From an uncultured Bilophila sp. (GTDB taxonomy: Bacteria > Desulfobacterota > Desulfovibrionia > Desulfovibrionales > Desulfovibrionaceae), in assembly GCA_910585945.1 (NCBI GenBank), contig CAJUHZ010000009.1, positions 1 through 64,000 on the forward strand: 64,000 nucleotides of DNA, written 5' to 3'. A program made the position numbers and the translations under genes. Below the pieces are notes generated by a model. It made no database searches. It saw only the letters and a program-made list of their open reading frames with translations, and was not told where the DNA came from. Positions 16,838 to 25,626 of this stretch are shown here, one piece after another; position 1 is the stretch's first letter, and every line of letters starts with the position of its first letter.

Positions 16838-17917
16838 TTACCGCCACAAAAACTCGGGAGGCAGATCCGCGCCGGTCAGAACCTTGCGCGCCAGCCCGCG
16901 GAACTCCCGTATTTTCGCCTGCACGCTTTCCGTGTCCCGTCCGAGCGCCCTGAAGACAAGCCCTCGCCCGCCCGGCAGGAGGCCACCCCCCCAGGCCAGC
17001 CCTCTGTCTTTGTCCACGTCCGCATCCACGCTCTCTCGCAGGGCAAGCGTTTTGTCCGCCGGCCCGATCACGAGCGCGTTGCCGAAGACTTCATAACCGC
17101 TCATGACGCCAAGACGCGTCAAGTCATCGCGTTTCGGCTCCAGAATGAATTTTTCCACAAAGAACGGCCTGCTGCCGCCGCCTCTCCTCGCGCCCCGACT
17201 GTCCGCTCCGGCGCCCGATCCCGCGTCTGACTCGGCGTTCGCGTCATTCGTGTTGAAGGAATGCGCCGCGATGCGCGAGGAGTAGAGATCAAAGCCGAAC
17301 AGCTCATCCTTGTGGTGATGCTTGCGGCCGGGCAGAAGAATTTCGGAATACACCAGCGCCCCGCTTTCCGCCACCGCGAGGCGCGTGTCCGTGAGAAAGC
17401 GGGAGGAACGGTGCGGGATGACGGGATCGGGCGCGTACTCCAGGTACCCCCCCTCCTCCACCGTGATTTCCTGCAATTGCGCCGCGTAATTGCTGGACAT
17501 CATGTGGATCTTGGTGGCCGACTGGGTGGTGACATGGGCGCGCGCGCCCGCGCCCACATGGATCTGCACGGCCAGACGGTCGCCCTGCGCCACGCAGCCC
17601 GTGGTGGTGATGATCATGACACAGGGCATGTCGGGCAGGGCTTCGTCCCAGTACAGGGCTTTCTGGACCAGAAAGGGCGCGCGGCGATCCATGTCGCTCA
17701 GGACGCTCCGGGCGCCGTCCGCGCGAAAGACCAGCCGCAGGAAGCCGAATTTTCCCACCACGCCGCTCGGCATCTGGGGCGGCTCGTCCTGATAGGGCGC
17801 AAGCTCCGGAGCGGCGCGCCCGAGGCGGGTCACCGCCTCCCGCGCCAGCCGGGCGCGCTCCCGGCTGTCCGGAACAGCGCGGACCACGGCGTCCTCGCAC
17901 ATGCGGAGGGCGCTCAT
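16838..17917 (-). CDS. ureD: Urease accessory protein UreD (UreH)
   Basis: Scaffold of the UreD-UreF-UreG complex that loads nickel into apo-urease. The 359-residue beta-rich protein contains the family blocks YWDEALPDMPCVMIITTTGC, RAHVTTQSATKIHMM and DPVIPHRSSRFLTDT. It is longer than the usual 270-300 because of an N-terminal segment and a loop rich in Asp/Ala/Gly near residues 230-255. The ATG at 17917 shares one base with the ureG stop; a GTG one codon earlier is the other possible start. Placing ureD at the 3' side of the operon differs from the ureD-first Klebsiella order. Confidence 0.93.
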   Translation of the reverse strand: MSALRMCEDAVVRAVPDSRERARLAREAVTRLGRAAPELAPYQDEPPQMPSGVVGKFGFLRLVFRADGARSVLSDMDRRAPFLVQKALYWDEALPDMPCVMIITTTGCVAQGDRLAVQIHVGAGARAHVTTQSATKIHMMSSNYAAQLQEITVEEGGYLEYAPDPVIPHRSSRFLTDTRLAVAESGALVYSEILLPGRKHHHKDELFGFDLYSSRIAAHSFNTNDANAESDAGSGAGADSRGARRGGGSRPFFVEKFILEPKRDDLTRLGVMSGYEVFGNALVIGPADKTLALRESVDADVDKDRGLAWGGGLLPGGRGLVFRALGRDTESVQAKIREFRGLARKVLTGADLPPEFLWR

Positions 17918-18555
17918 CACGCCACCTGTTCCACGGGCCGCAAGTCGAACAGCGCGTCGCGGATGATCATGTCCGTGAGGGCTTCGATATTCCGGCCCGT
18001 CTTGCAGTTGGTGAAGATGAAGGGCTTGTCCCCGCGCATGAGCCGGGAATCCCGCTCCATGACTTCAAGACTCGCCCCGACGTACGGGGCCAGATCTTCC
18101 TTGTTGATCACCAGAATATCCGACTGGCAGACGCCCGGCCCGTTCTTGCGAGGGATCTTGTCCCCGGCGGCCACGTCAATGACGTAGATGAAAAAATCGG
18201 CCAGAGCCGGGCTGAAAGTCAGGGTCAGGTTGTCGCCGCCGCTTTCAATGAAAATGAGGTCGCTCTCCGGGAAGCGGCTTTCCAGATCTTCCACTGCCGC
18301 CAGGTTCATGCTCGGGTCTTCACGAATGGCCGTGTGCGGGCACGCTCCGGTCTCCACACCCACAACCCGTTCCGGGTCAAGAATGCCGGCAAGCTGTTGC
18401 CGGACGTGTTTCGCGTCCTCGGTGGTGACAACGTCATTGGTGATGATCAGCGGTCTGATGCCGCGCTGAACAAGCAGGGGCGTCACCGCCTCGATCACGG
18501 CCGTTTTTCCGGAACCGACAGGTCCGCCGACACCGATTCTGGTGATTTTCTTCAT
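17917..18555 (-). CDS. ureG: Urease accessory GTPase UreG
   Basis: SIMIBI-class GTPase that delivers Ni2+ to urease. The P-loop GVGGPVGSGKTA lies at residues 8-19, and GACPHTAIREDPSMN near 75 contains the Cys-Pro-His nickel site. VINKEDLAP corresponds to the guanine-specificity NKxD motif. The 212 residues are full length. It sits 30 bases after ureF. Confidence 0.97.
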   Translation of the reverse strand: MKKITRIGVGGPVGSGKTAVIEAVTPLLVQRGIRPLIITNDVVTTEDAKHVRQQLAGILDPERVVGVETGACPHTAIREDPSMNLAAVEDLESRFPESDLIFIESGGDNLTLTFSPALADFFIYVIDVAAGDKIPRKNGPGVCQSDILVINKEDLAPYVGASLEVMERDSRLMRGDKPFIFTNCKTGRNIEALTDMIIRDALFDLRPVEQVA

Positions 18556-18585
18556 CAGGAGTCCTTTACTGGCTTATATCCGGGA

Positions 18586-19350
18586 TCAGTTCATGAAAAG
18601 CCGCACCCTGCCCCGCACATGCACAGCGGCCAGGATGTCGATCAGCGGCGCGTAGGCGGCCATGCGGGCCAGAGGGAGATCGGCGGCAAGCCGGCACTGG
18701 CCGGCCAGTTCCGGCCCGAGGCCGAAGAGAATGGCCTGGGTGTCCAGGTGGGTGACCCGCAACAGCCGCAACGCCGCGTTGAGGATGGTCATGGCCGTTG
18801 CGTACTGATGCACCATGAGGGCCTGCTCCGGCTCAAGCCCCAGTTCACCGAACAGCAGGGCCAGCGTCACGGGGTAAACGCCGGGCGTGCGTTCGTCGCG
18901 GATCAGGTCAAGCCAGGCGCGCATGAGCGGCGCTTCCGCGGCGTGGACGCTCATTTCCGCAAGTTTCTTGCCCATGCGAACGGTCATGAGCCGTGTTTCC
19001 TCATTGGGTTTGCGGCTGAACACCTCGTGGTCGATCTCCGTCAGGCGGCTCAGGGCTTCCGGAACGGCGGCGTCCCCGGCGTGTCCGCCTCCGTGCCGGA
19101 GACGCGCCGCGCGCACGCCCCAGGCCACGGCCACCGCGTCGCCGTGGGCGGCCTGTTCAAGGACGGTCAGGGTGAATTCCCGCAATGTCGCCGCGTCGTG
19201 CACTATCCCTTTCTGCACGGCGGCCTCCAGCCCGCCGGAAAAGGCAAAGCCGCCCACGGGCAACACGGAATCGCCAAACTGGAGCATCCGCGCCAGCATG
19301 AGCGGATCGGGCGAAGCGGAAATCGCGGCCGCGCCGCCCGCCTCAGACAT
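18586..19350 (-). CDS. ureF: Urease accessory protein UreF
   Basis: All-helical accessory protein that binds UreD and recruits UreG. LMLARMLQFGDSVLPVGGFAFSGGLE near the N-terminus is the family signature. From ATG 19350 the protein has 254 residues, slightly above the 220-240 norm. The start overlaps the end of ureE by eight bases, which indicates translational coupling; a long upstream open frame in the same phase only reads across ureE. Confidence 0.93.
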   Translation of the reverse strand: MSEAGGAAAISASPDPLMLARMLQFGDSVLPVGGFAFSGGLEAAVQKGIVHDAATLREFTLTVLEQAAHGDAVAVAWGVRAARLRHGGGHAGDAAVPEALSRLTEIDHEVFSRKPNEETRLMTVRMGKKLAEMSVHAAEAPLMRAWLDLIRDERTPGVYPVTLALLFGELGLEPEQALMVHQYATAMTILNAALRLLRVTHLDTQAILFGLGPELAGQCRLAADLPLARMAAYAPLIDILAAVHVRGRVRLFMN

Positions 19351-20038
19351 GGACGGCCCCGCGGACGTCCATACACTCGCGCGCATGGCGGGGCCGCTCC
19401 GGTTCCGCGTCGTCATGATCGTGCCGGTGAGGCGCGTGCCGGCGTTCCTTGCGTCCATGCGCCGGGTGGTGGTGACCGTGCCCATGCGGACCATGACCAT
19501 GCGCCGGAACTTCACTGCCGCCGAAGAGGCGCCGCGCTTCCGCCGGATCAAGCGTGTCAAGAACGGCCTCGCCCTGCACAAAGCGGTACTCCACCCCCTC
19601 AAAGTGGTGGGTCTTCATGACTGAAGCGACGACATTCCGGTCCACCGTGATCGGCACATAGACATGACCGCCCTTGCACACCGCCGGCCAGTGCTGGTTG
19701 CCGAGGGCATGACCAATGCGCACGGCGCGTTCGACGATTCGGGCGGGCGACAGATCGTCAAGCCCGCTCAGGTCAATGTCCAGAACATCGCAGAGATCGA
19801 TCCGGCAGACCACGGCCCGGCGCTCCGCGTCATCCCAGAGCAGCACGTCGCCGTTGCGGAGAACTTCGCCCCGTTCCAGGGAGACAGCCAGGGGAAGGCC
19901 GTCCCGCGTGGTTTTGCGCAGGCGGCTTTTTTGCGCGTCCCACTGGCTGAGATCCAGGGTGTCGACGTGCGCGTGGGCCAGCCTGGCCCGCCATTCCGGA
20001 TCGTTCGCGTTGCCAAGAACTGTTTCAATCAGAGGCAT
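19343..20038 (-). CDS. ureE: Urease accessory nickel-binding protein UreE
   Basis: Nickel metallochaperone that passes Ni2+ to UreG. The N-terminal peptide-binding part contains RKTTRDGLPLAVSLERGEVL and GDVLLWDDAERRAVV; the C-terminal metal part has GHALGNQHWPAV and MKTHHFEGVEYRF with conserved His. The tail from about residue 178 is a run of His, Gly, Pro and Arg (HGHGPHGHGHHHPAHG) typical of nickel-storing UreE. The start at 20038 fits conservation; the frame upstream of it runs into ureC sequence and is not conserved. Confidence 0.94.
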   Translation of the reverse strand: MPLIETVLGNANDPEWRARLAHAHVDTLDLSQWDAQKSRLRKTTRDGLPLAVSLERGEVLRNGDVLLWDDAERRAVVCRIDLCDVLDIDLSGLDDLSPARIVERAVRIGHALGNQHWPAVCKGGHVYVPITVDRNVVASVMKTHHFEGVEYRFVQGEAVLDTLDPAEARRLFGGSEVPAHGHGPHGHGHHHPAHGRKERRHAPHRHDHDDAEPERPRHARECMDVRGAVHV

Positions 20039-20115
20039 GATAGGAGATTCCTCGTAGGGATGCGGGAGAAAAAATGCGGGGAGCGCGGCCTCCCCGCACC
20101 ATGTTTCGGTCAGGC

Positions 20116-21834
20116 TCAACTGAAGAAATAGAGCTGCCCGAGGCCGACCTTTTCAATGGGCGGAACCGTGGCGTGCACGCCGTCCACGGTTACGGCAAAG
20201 GTTTCGGGGTTGACGTCGATCTCCGGCGTGTTCCCGTTGCGCACCATACTCCGCTTGGACAAACTGCGGATGCGGAAGACCGGCTCCACACGGCTTTTCA
20301 GGTGCAGCTTTTCCCTGATGCCCAGCTCGTAGGCCGCGCGGGAGACAAAGGTCACGCGGGTTTGCGGCAGCGCCTTGCCGAGCGCGCCAAACATGGGCCG
20401 GTACAGCATCGGCTGGGGCGTGGGGAGAGAAGCGTTGGGATCGCCCATGTTCGCCCAGTTGATCATCCCGCCCTTGATCACGATCTTCGGCTTCGCGCCG
20501 AAAAACTGCGGCTCCCACAGCACGAGATCAGCGAGCTTGCCCACTTCCACCGAACCGATGAGGTGGCTCATGCCCTGGGTGACGGCCGGGTTGATGGTCA
20601 CCTTGGCCACATAGCGGAGCACGCGGAAGTTGTCGTTGCCTGCCGCGTCCTCGGGCAGTTTGCCCCGCGCCTTTTTCATGGCGTCGGCGGTCTGGATGGC
20701 GCGCAGCCAGTTTTCGCCCACGCGCCCCATTGCCTGCGAATCGCTTGAGATCATGGAGAGCACGCCCATGTCGTGCAGCACGTTTTCGGCGGCGATGGTC
20801 TCGGCCCGGACGCGGCTTTCGGCAAAGGACACGTCGGAGGCCACATTGGGGTTCAGGTTGTGGCAGACCATGATCATGTCAAAGAGTTCGGCCTGGGTGT
20901 TCACGCCGTACGGCAGGGTGGGATTGGTCGAACTCGGGAGTACATTGAGCTGCCCGGCCGCCTTGATGATGTCCGGCGCGTGCCCGCCGCCCGCGCCCTC
21001 GGTGTGGAAGGTATGCACGACGCGCCCGTCAAAGGCGGCGATGGTGTCCTCGACATAGCCGGCTTCGTTCAGCGTGTCGGTATGAATGGAGAGCTGCACG
21101 TCCATGTCGTCGCACACGCTCAGGGCGGCCCGGATCACGCCGGGCATGGCGCCCCAGTCCTCATGGCACTTGAAGCCTACCGCCCCGGCTTCGATCTGTT
21201 CCACAAGCGGCCCCTTGTTGTAGGCGTGCCCCTTGGCGAGGATGCCCACGTTCACCGGCCAGGCTTCGACAGCGCCGAGCATCCGGTGGATGTTCCACGG
21301 GCCGGGCGCGATGGTGGTCCCGTTGGTTCCGTCCGTGGGTCCGATGCCGCCGCCGATGAACGTGGTGATCCCGTTGGAGAGCGCGGCCTCGGCCTGCTGC
21401 GGCGAAATCATGTGGACATGGGAGTCAAGACCGCCCGCGGTGAGGATGAGATGCTCGCCCGAGATCGCGCCGGTGGAGTTGCCGCAGACCAGGTTCGGGT
21501 CCACGCCGTCCATCATGGCATGGTTGCCGCTTTTGCCGATGCCGGCGATTTTTCCGTCGCGGATGCCCACATCGGCCTTGATGACGCCCTGCACGGCGTC
21601 GATGATGGTCACGTTGGTGATGACAAGATCAAGCACGCCGGCGTCGCGCTTCATGGAGGCGTCGCCGCCCATGCCGGCGCGCAGGGTCTTGCCCCCGCCG
21701 TACACGGACTCGTCGCCGTAGCCTCTGAGATCCTTTTCGATCTCCACAACCAGATCGGTGTCGCCCAGCCTGATTTTATCGCCCGTTGTGGGGCCGAACA
21801 GGGCGGCGTATTCTTTACGGGAAATGGTCGGCAT
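20116..21834 (-). CDS. ureC: Urease alpha subunit
   Basis: Catalytic subunit of nickel urease (urea + water to ammonia and carbamate). The 572-residue protein has all key residues: HVHMISP with two Ni-binding His, GFKCHEDWG with the lysine carbamylated in the mature enzyme, IHTDTLNE, HTEGAGGGHAPDI, the mobile-flap VCHNLNP with active-site Cys and His, and ISSDSQAMGRVGE with the metal Asp. Nothing essential is missing, so it should be active. It follows ureB by 18 bases and precedes ureE by 77. Confidence 0.98.
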   Translation of the reverse strand: MPTISRKEYAALFGPTTGDKIRLGDTDLVVEIEKDLRGYGDESVYGGGKTLRAGMGGDASMKRDAGVLDLVITNVTIIDAVQGVIKADVGIRDGKIAGIGKSGNHAMMDGVDPNLVCGNSTGAISGEHLILTAGGLDSHVHMISPQQAEAALSNGITTFIGGGIGPTDGTNGTTIAPGPWNIHRMLGAVEAWPVNVGILAKGHAYNKGPLVEQIEAGAVGFKCHEDWGAMPGVIRAALSVCDDMDVQLSIHTDTLNEAGYVEDTIAAFDGRVVHTFHTEGAGGGHAPDIIKAAGQLNVLPSSTNPTLPYGVNTQAELFDMIMVCHNLNPNVASDVSFAESRVRAETIAAENVLHDMGVLSMISSDSQAMGRVGENWLRAIQTADAMKKARGKLPEDAAGNDNFRVLRYVAKVTINPAVTQGMSHLIGSVEVGKLADLVLWEPQFFGAKPKIVIKGGMINWANMGDPNASLPTPQPMLYRPMFGALGKALPQTRVTFVSRAAYELGIREKLHLKSRVEPVFRIRSLSKRSMVRNGNTPEIDVNPETFAVTVDGVHATVPPIEKVGLGQLYFFS

Positions 21835-21852
21835 GATCGCTTCCTCGCTGCT

Positions 21853-22410
21853 TCAGCGTTCGTTGGATGGGGTGGTGTCGAGCCTGGCGTTCCGAAAACC
21901 GACGGCAATGGCATGAGCAACCTTGACCGGCTTGGGATGCTGGTCTCCTGTCCACCCGTCCACCAGATTGTTGAAGCCATAGGCGCAGGCGGAACCGCCC
22001 ATTTCCACAAGCGAAACGGTTTTCTCGTCTCCCGGCTCGAAGCGCACGGCCGTGGTGGCCGCGATGTTGAGGCGCATCCCGTAGGCGGCGGCCCTGTCAA
22101 ATTCCAGGGCGCGATTCACTTCAAAAAAATGAAAGTGCGAGCCGACCTGAATGGGACGGTCTCCGGTATTGCGGACCTTGAGGGAAATGTTTTTGCGCTG
22201 TTCGTTGAACGTGATCGGCTCGTTTCCGAGGATAAGCCCGCCTACGGCCGTGTCGCTGATCAGGCTGGACTGATCGCCAAGGCGGATCTTGCCCTCCGGC
22301 ATACCCTCCCGCCAGTGCTGATTGGCGTTTGCCGCCGGCTGACCGGGCTGCGCCCCCTGATCCCGCTCCTGATCCTGTCCCTGATTCTGCCGTTCCTGGA
22401 TGGGGTCCAT
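21853..22410 (-). CDS. ureB: Urease beta subunit with N-terminal extension
   Basis: Structural subunit of urease. The core from about residue 55 (GGLILGNEPITFNEQRKNI) through VGSHFHFFEVNRALEFDR and RLNIAATTAVRFEPGDEKTV is typical. At 185 residues it is about 75 longer than a normal UreB. The extra part is N-terminal, rich in Gln, Asp, Asn and Pro (near 1-33), followed by a segment with MPEGKIRLGDQSSLI. The ATG at 22410 is well supported by AGGAGG seven bases upstream, so the extension is translated. A second possible start is ATG 22302. Confidence 0.93.
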   Translation of the reverse strand: MDPIQERQNQGQDQERDQGAQPGQPAANANQHWREGMPEGKIRLGDQSSLISDTAVGGLILGNEPITFNEQRKNISLKVRNTGDRPIQVGSHFHFFEVNRALEFDRAAAYGMRLNIAATTAVRFEPGDEKTVSLVEMGGSACAYGFNNLVDGWTGDQHPKPVKVAHAIAVGFRNARLDTTPSNER

Positions 22411-22430
22411 GCTGTAACCTCCTGTCGGCG

Positions 22431-22733
22431 TCAGTTGATGGGGTTGTGAATGGTGATGAGCCGACTTCCGTCGGTGAAGACAGCTTCCACCTGAACGGCG
22501 GAGATCATGTCCGCCACGCCTTCCATGACATCGTTCCTAGTCAGGGTCTTGCGCGCCTCGTTCATGACCTCTTCCACCGTCTTGCCGGCCCGCGCGCCTT
22601 CCAGGGCGGCGGCGGAAATGACGGCCACAGCTTCCGGATGGTTCAGCTTCAGGCCATTTTCCTTGCGTTTCAGCGCAATGCCCGCAAGGGAGTGGATGAG
22701 GAGCTTGTCAAGTTCACGCGGAGTGAGATGCAT
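22431..22733 (-). CDS. ureA: Urease gamma subunit
   Basis: 100-residue structural subunit of normal size. It begins MHLTPRELDKLLIHSLAGIA and contains LNHPEAVAVISAAALEGARAG and VQVEAVFTDGSRLITIHNPI, the family blocks. AAGGAGG lies eight bases before the start. It is the first gene of ureABCEFGD-urea channel-crcB-crcB. Confidence 0.97.
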   Translation of the reverse strand: MHLTPRELDKLLIHSLAGIALKRKENGLKLNHPEAVAVISAAALEGARAGKTVEEVMNEARKTLTRNDVMEGVADMISAVQVEAVFTDGSRLITIHNPIN

Positions 22734-23154
22734 CGCTTGCCTCCTTGAGAGGATTGACCTTGAGGTGATGCCAGCCCAAGGTTTGAAAATACGCCCGCTT
22801 CCGCGCCGTACAGAGCAACCGCATGACGCTCGCGCTTGCGGCGGCCGCCTGCTCCAGCAGTCGACAGGGAACCTTCAGGGTGAAAAATGCTCTTGCGCAT
22901 TCGGAGCGGCCCTCCCGAAAACACGCAGGACTGTCCGGGTTTTCCACTGCGTGCGGAAAAGCCTCTGCCCCACAGAAGAATCTTTTTTTTCGCATCATTC
23001 CACTATATTCGGATTATTTTTATCCGTGGCGGACGGCTCCCCGATCCCTCGTCGCAAGCCCGGGGCATGCGCGCGATTGACAGCGCGCGCGCAAAGGCTT
23101 AGCCGGAAAGCAATCCCGGCCAGACGGCTGGAAAGCATTTCAGGGGGATGCCAT
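22734..23154. other. Intergenic region: likely urease promoter zone
   Basis: 421 bases between divergent ureA and the secreted protein gene. No gene is supported. A 94-residue minus frame ends over ureA but lacks conserved character. The stretch 22980-23035 is A/T-rich, with TATAGT on the minus strand as a possible -10 for the urease operon without a clear -35. On the plus strand a consensus TTGACA at 23077-23082 lies 73 bases before the next gene but has no good -10. Confidence 0.4.
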
Positions 23155-23739
23155 ATGCGTTACGGCGTCAGTGTGATTGCGACGGGACTGATCGTCGCCG
23201 GGCTGTGGTGCTCCGCAGGAGCGGCTCCGGCCGGTTTTACGGAACAGAAGGCGGAAGGCGTGATTGTGGATCTGCCGCCCGGCTGGCGGGCGGCTCCAAA
23301 GGAATTTCTGGCCCGCGTGCAGGAAGGACAGGCCGCGGCAGGCAAAATACTGATGCTTGTGCAGGGGCCGGACAAAAACGGCCTGCCCAAGGCGGTGCTG
23401 ATGGAACGGGAAGATCCGGGCGCCACCTCGGAAAAGATCGACGCCATGAGCGACAGCGATCTCAAGCTCTGGTGCGATACCCTGAAAAGCAATCTCAGAG
23501 GACGCACTGGCGGCAAATTTGAAGATGTTCGCTGTGAAAAAAGCCAGACGCGGGCCGGTTACGCCCTGGGAACCCGGATGATCGTCCCCTCGGGCGGGCC
23601 GGACATGCTCACGCTGACCTGGACCATCCCGCACGGCGACACAAGCCTTGTGGCCACCGTCATGTTCCCGAAATCGGACGAGGAAAAATACCTTGCCCCC
23701 GCGCGGGAGATGCTGCAATCCATCCGTTTCGGCAGATGA
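23155..23739 (+). CDS. Secreted protein of unknown function
   Basis: 194 residues with a clear Sec signal peptide (about residues 1-24, cleavage after AGAAPA or nearby), so exported to the periplasm. The mature part has GVIVDLPPGWRAA near the start and ends with MFPKSDEEKYLAPAREMLQSI. This pattern, a strand-rich domain closing with an amphipathic helix and S-I-R/K-F, resembles DcrB/PsbP-like small periplasmic domains, but I cannot name the family. The two cysteines of the mature part (around LWCDTLKS and EDVRCEKS) may form a disulfide. AGGGGG precedes the ATG at 23155 by eight bases. Confidence 0.8.
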   Translation: MRYGVSVIATGLIVAGLWCSAGAAPAGFTEQKAEGVIVDLPPGWRAAPKEFLARVQEGQAAAGKILMLVQGPDKNGLPKAVLMEREDPGATSEKIDAMSDSDLKLWCDTLKSNLRGRTGGKFEDVRCEKSQTRAGYALGTRMIVPSGGPDMLTLTWTIPHGDTSLVATVMFPKSDEEKYLAPAREMLQSIRFGR

Positions 23740-23760
23740 CGGCTCCCGGGGCGTGTTCAC

Positions 23761-23886
23761 ACTACGGCTCCTGTCCTCCGTCTGCGTCAAAAAGGCTTTT
23801 TATTCCGGTCAAATGCCATAAGAGTACATTCCCTTCATAAAAAGCCTTTTTTCCCTGGCGGAGAACAACATTTCTCGCAGTGTGCC
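23761..23886 (+). repeat. R3 repeat, copy 2
   Basis: The arms AAAAAGGCTTTTTAT (23789-23803) and ATAAAAAGCCTTTTT (23837-23851) are perfect 15-bp inverted repeats; pairing continues outward, and the ends CACACTACGG and the reverse complement of the right end CACACTGCGA match. From 23887 to 24062 I see no gene or clear repeat. Confidence 0.8.
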
Positions 23887-24062
23887 CCAAGGCTGCGCAC
23901 AACCGGGAGCGGCAGGGAACAGGCGGCGAACGCCTGAAACGGGGCCCCGGCCGGGGCGCGCCGCTGTCCGTCTGGCGCAGAGGTTCCGCATCAGAAGGAA
24001 CCACGCCCGTCAGGACGCCGTGACCGCACGAAAAACAACGCTTTTCCACGAAAAACGATCCG

Positions 24063-24098
24063 AAAAAAACCGTTCCTGCCGGATATGCGGGAACGGTT
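24063..24098 (-). terminator. Rho-independent terminator, minus strand
   Basis: On the minus strand AACCGTTCC (24098-24090) pairs with GGAACGGTT (24076-24068) and is followed by a run of T residues. It lies about 40 bases beyond the stop of the lysozyme-like gene. Confidence 0.85.
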
Positions 24099-24135
24099 TT
24101 GCCTTCGGATGCCGACAGAGCCCTTGCGGGGCGCG

Positions 24136-25398
24136 CTATGCAACAGTTCGCCCGCTTCGCTCCGTCATGGCCAGGGCCAGCAGCTTTTCGCTTTCCATCC
24201 TTTTGCGGGCCGCAGCCTGAATCTGTGCGGAAGAGGACCCGAAGCGCTGCGCCCGCAAGTCGTAGACTTCCCGAATCAGGTGTTGCTCGTGCGCGCTGTT
24301 CTGCCCGAGGTTTGCGGATGCCTGGCGGAAAATGCGCGCCGCTCCGGCCGGACCGTGCTGAACGGCCGTGCTCCACAGCACTTCCTGCATGGCCGGAGAA
24401 AAGTCGCGGGTATTGTAGCCCATGCGGCGCACGGCCGCCAGCGCCGGCTCGTAATGACTCTGCCGGATAAAACGCTCCTGAAGCTGTTCAAAGCGTTCCG
24501 GTTCAGCCGCGGCAATGGCTTTCCACTCCTGCGGCATCCGGCCCTGCCGGCTTCCGGTATTGGCCGGTCCGGCAGATCTGAGACGCTGCCCGAGATCCGG
24601 GGCTTCCTTGTCGAGGAATGCGAGAAACGCGGTCATGGTGCCGGGCCGCGAGGCTATCTGGTACTTGCCGTAGGAAGTTCCGCCGTTGCGGTCGTAGCCA
24701 ATGGCGGCGATCCCCTCACTGCCCGATTCAAACCGCGCGGCAAGTTTGCCGGGTGTGGCTTCGCGCGAGGCGGCGGCTGCTCTCCCTGCCCGGCGGCTGC
24801 GCGAAGTTTCGCGCACGTCATGGATGGAACCTGTCTCCAGGGGCGTCCGGTTGCGATTCAGGGCGACGTTCTGAACCAACGCGCGTCCCGCGCCCTGAGG
24901 AACCCGCAAGGGGATGCCCCGACGGCGATCCGGGAGGGCGATGCCCTTCTTGTCCCGTTCGAGGTTTGCCCTTCGCGCGTCAGCCCGCACCGCCGGAACG
25001 TCGGTCTCGACTGTCCCGGCCTGCTCGGACGGCGTCGCCCTGGCATTGCTCCGCTCCGCCCCGGCGCGCGACGCCGAGGCCGCGAGCGCGGTCCGCATGG
25101 CTTCAAGCCCCTTGCGCTTGTAGAGGCCGCCGGCGTCGTCGCCCTCTTCTATCATCTGCCCAAGTGTATTGAGCGCCCGGGCCTGGAGCAGGCGCGCGTC
25201 CGTGCCGGGGCGGGACGCATGACGCGCCTCGCCGCGATCGGAGGGCGCGACATTGTCCGCCCGCCCGCCGGACGATCCTTCCATGAGATCCGCAAAGCCG
25301 GCTCCGTCATTTTTCCGCCTCATGCGCGAAGAAAATGAAGAAGCGCCGTCGCCGCCCGCCAATCCCATGACATACAGGGGTTTGTTTGTCGTCACCAT
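24136..25398 (-). CDS. Lysozyme-like (VgrG-related type) domain protein
   Basis: 420 residues. The N-terminal 215 are low-complexity, rich in Arg, Ala, Gly and Ser, without a signal peptide. The C-terminal part (from about 218) starts AARFESGSEGIAAIGYDRNG, then GTSYGKYQIASRPGTM and, later, FSPAMQEVLWSTAVQHGPAGA. This is the pattern of a phage/VgrG-related lysozyme-like fold, with E of FESGS as candidate catalytic acid. Such domains cut peptidoglycan; without a Sec signal it may be delivered by flagellar, phage-like or type VI machinery, or not be exported. No secretion genes are nearby. A terminator follows. Confidence 0.6.
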   Translation of the reverse strand: MVTTNKPLYVMGLAGGDGASSFSSRMRRKNDGAGFADLMEGSSGGRADNVAPSDRGEARHASRPGTDARLLQARALNTLGQMIEEGDDAGGLYKRKGLEAMRTALAASASRAGAERSNARATPSEQAGTVETDVPAVRADARRANLERDKKGIALPDRRRGIPLRVPQGAGRALVQNVALNRNRTPLETGSIHDVRETSRSRRAGRAAAASREATPGKLAARFESGSEGIAAIGYDRNGGTSYGKYQIASRPGTMTAFLAFLDKEAPDLGQRLRSAGPANTGSRQGRMPQEWKAIAAAEPERFEQLQERFIRQSHYEPALAAVRRMGYNTRDFSPAMQEVLWSTAVQHGPAGAARIFRQASANLGQNSAHEQHLIREVYDLRAQRFGSSSAQIQAAARKRMESEKLLALAMTERSGRTVA

Positions 25399-25626
25399 AA
25401 CCGCCTCCGGTAATGCTCGCGCAAAGCTTTCCCGCCGAACCGCGGCAACACGACGCGGGCGGCTCCGCAGAGCCTGAACGAGGGATGCAGAGGGGATTTA
25501 GCAAAAATCATTCCATACCTACGGATCCCGCAAGGCTGGTGGGAACGGCAGGCGCTCATGAAACGAGCGGCGCTGAAAAAGGCGAGAAACCGCCCTCTCG
25601 GGCGATCTCTCGCACCCGCCGCAAGC

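Noticed and set aside
22714..22998. 94-residue minus frame upstream of ureA
   Set aside because: It overlaps the ureA start out of phase, has no convincing ribosome site and no conserved pattern; the region is better explained as a promoter zone.
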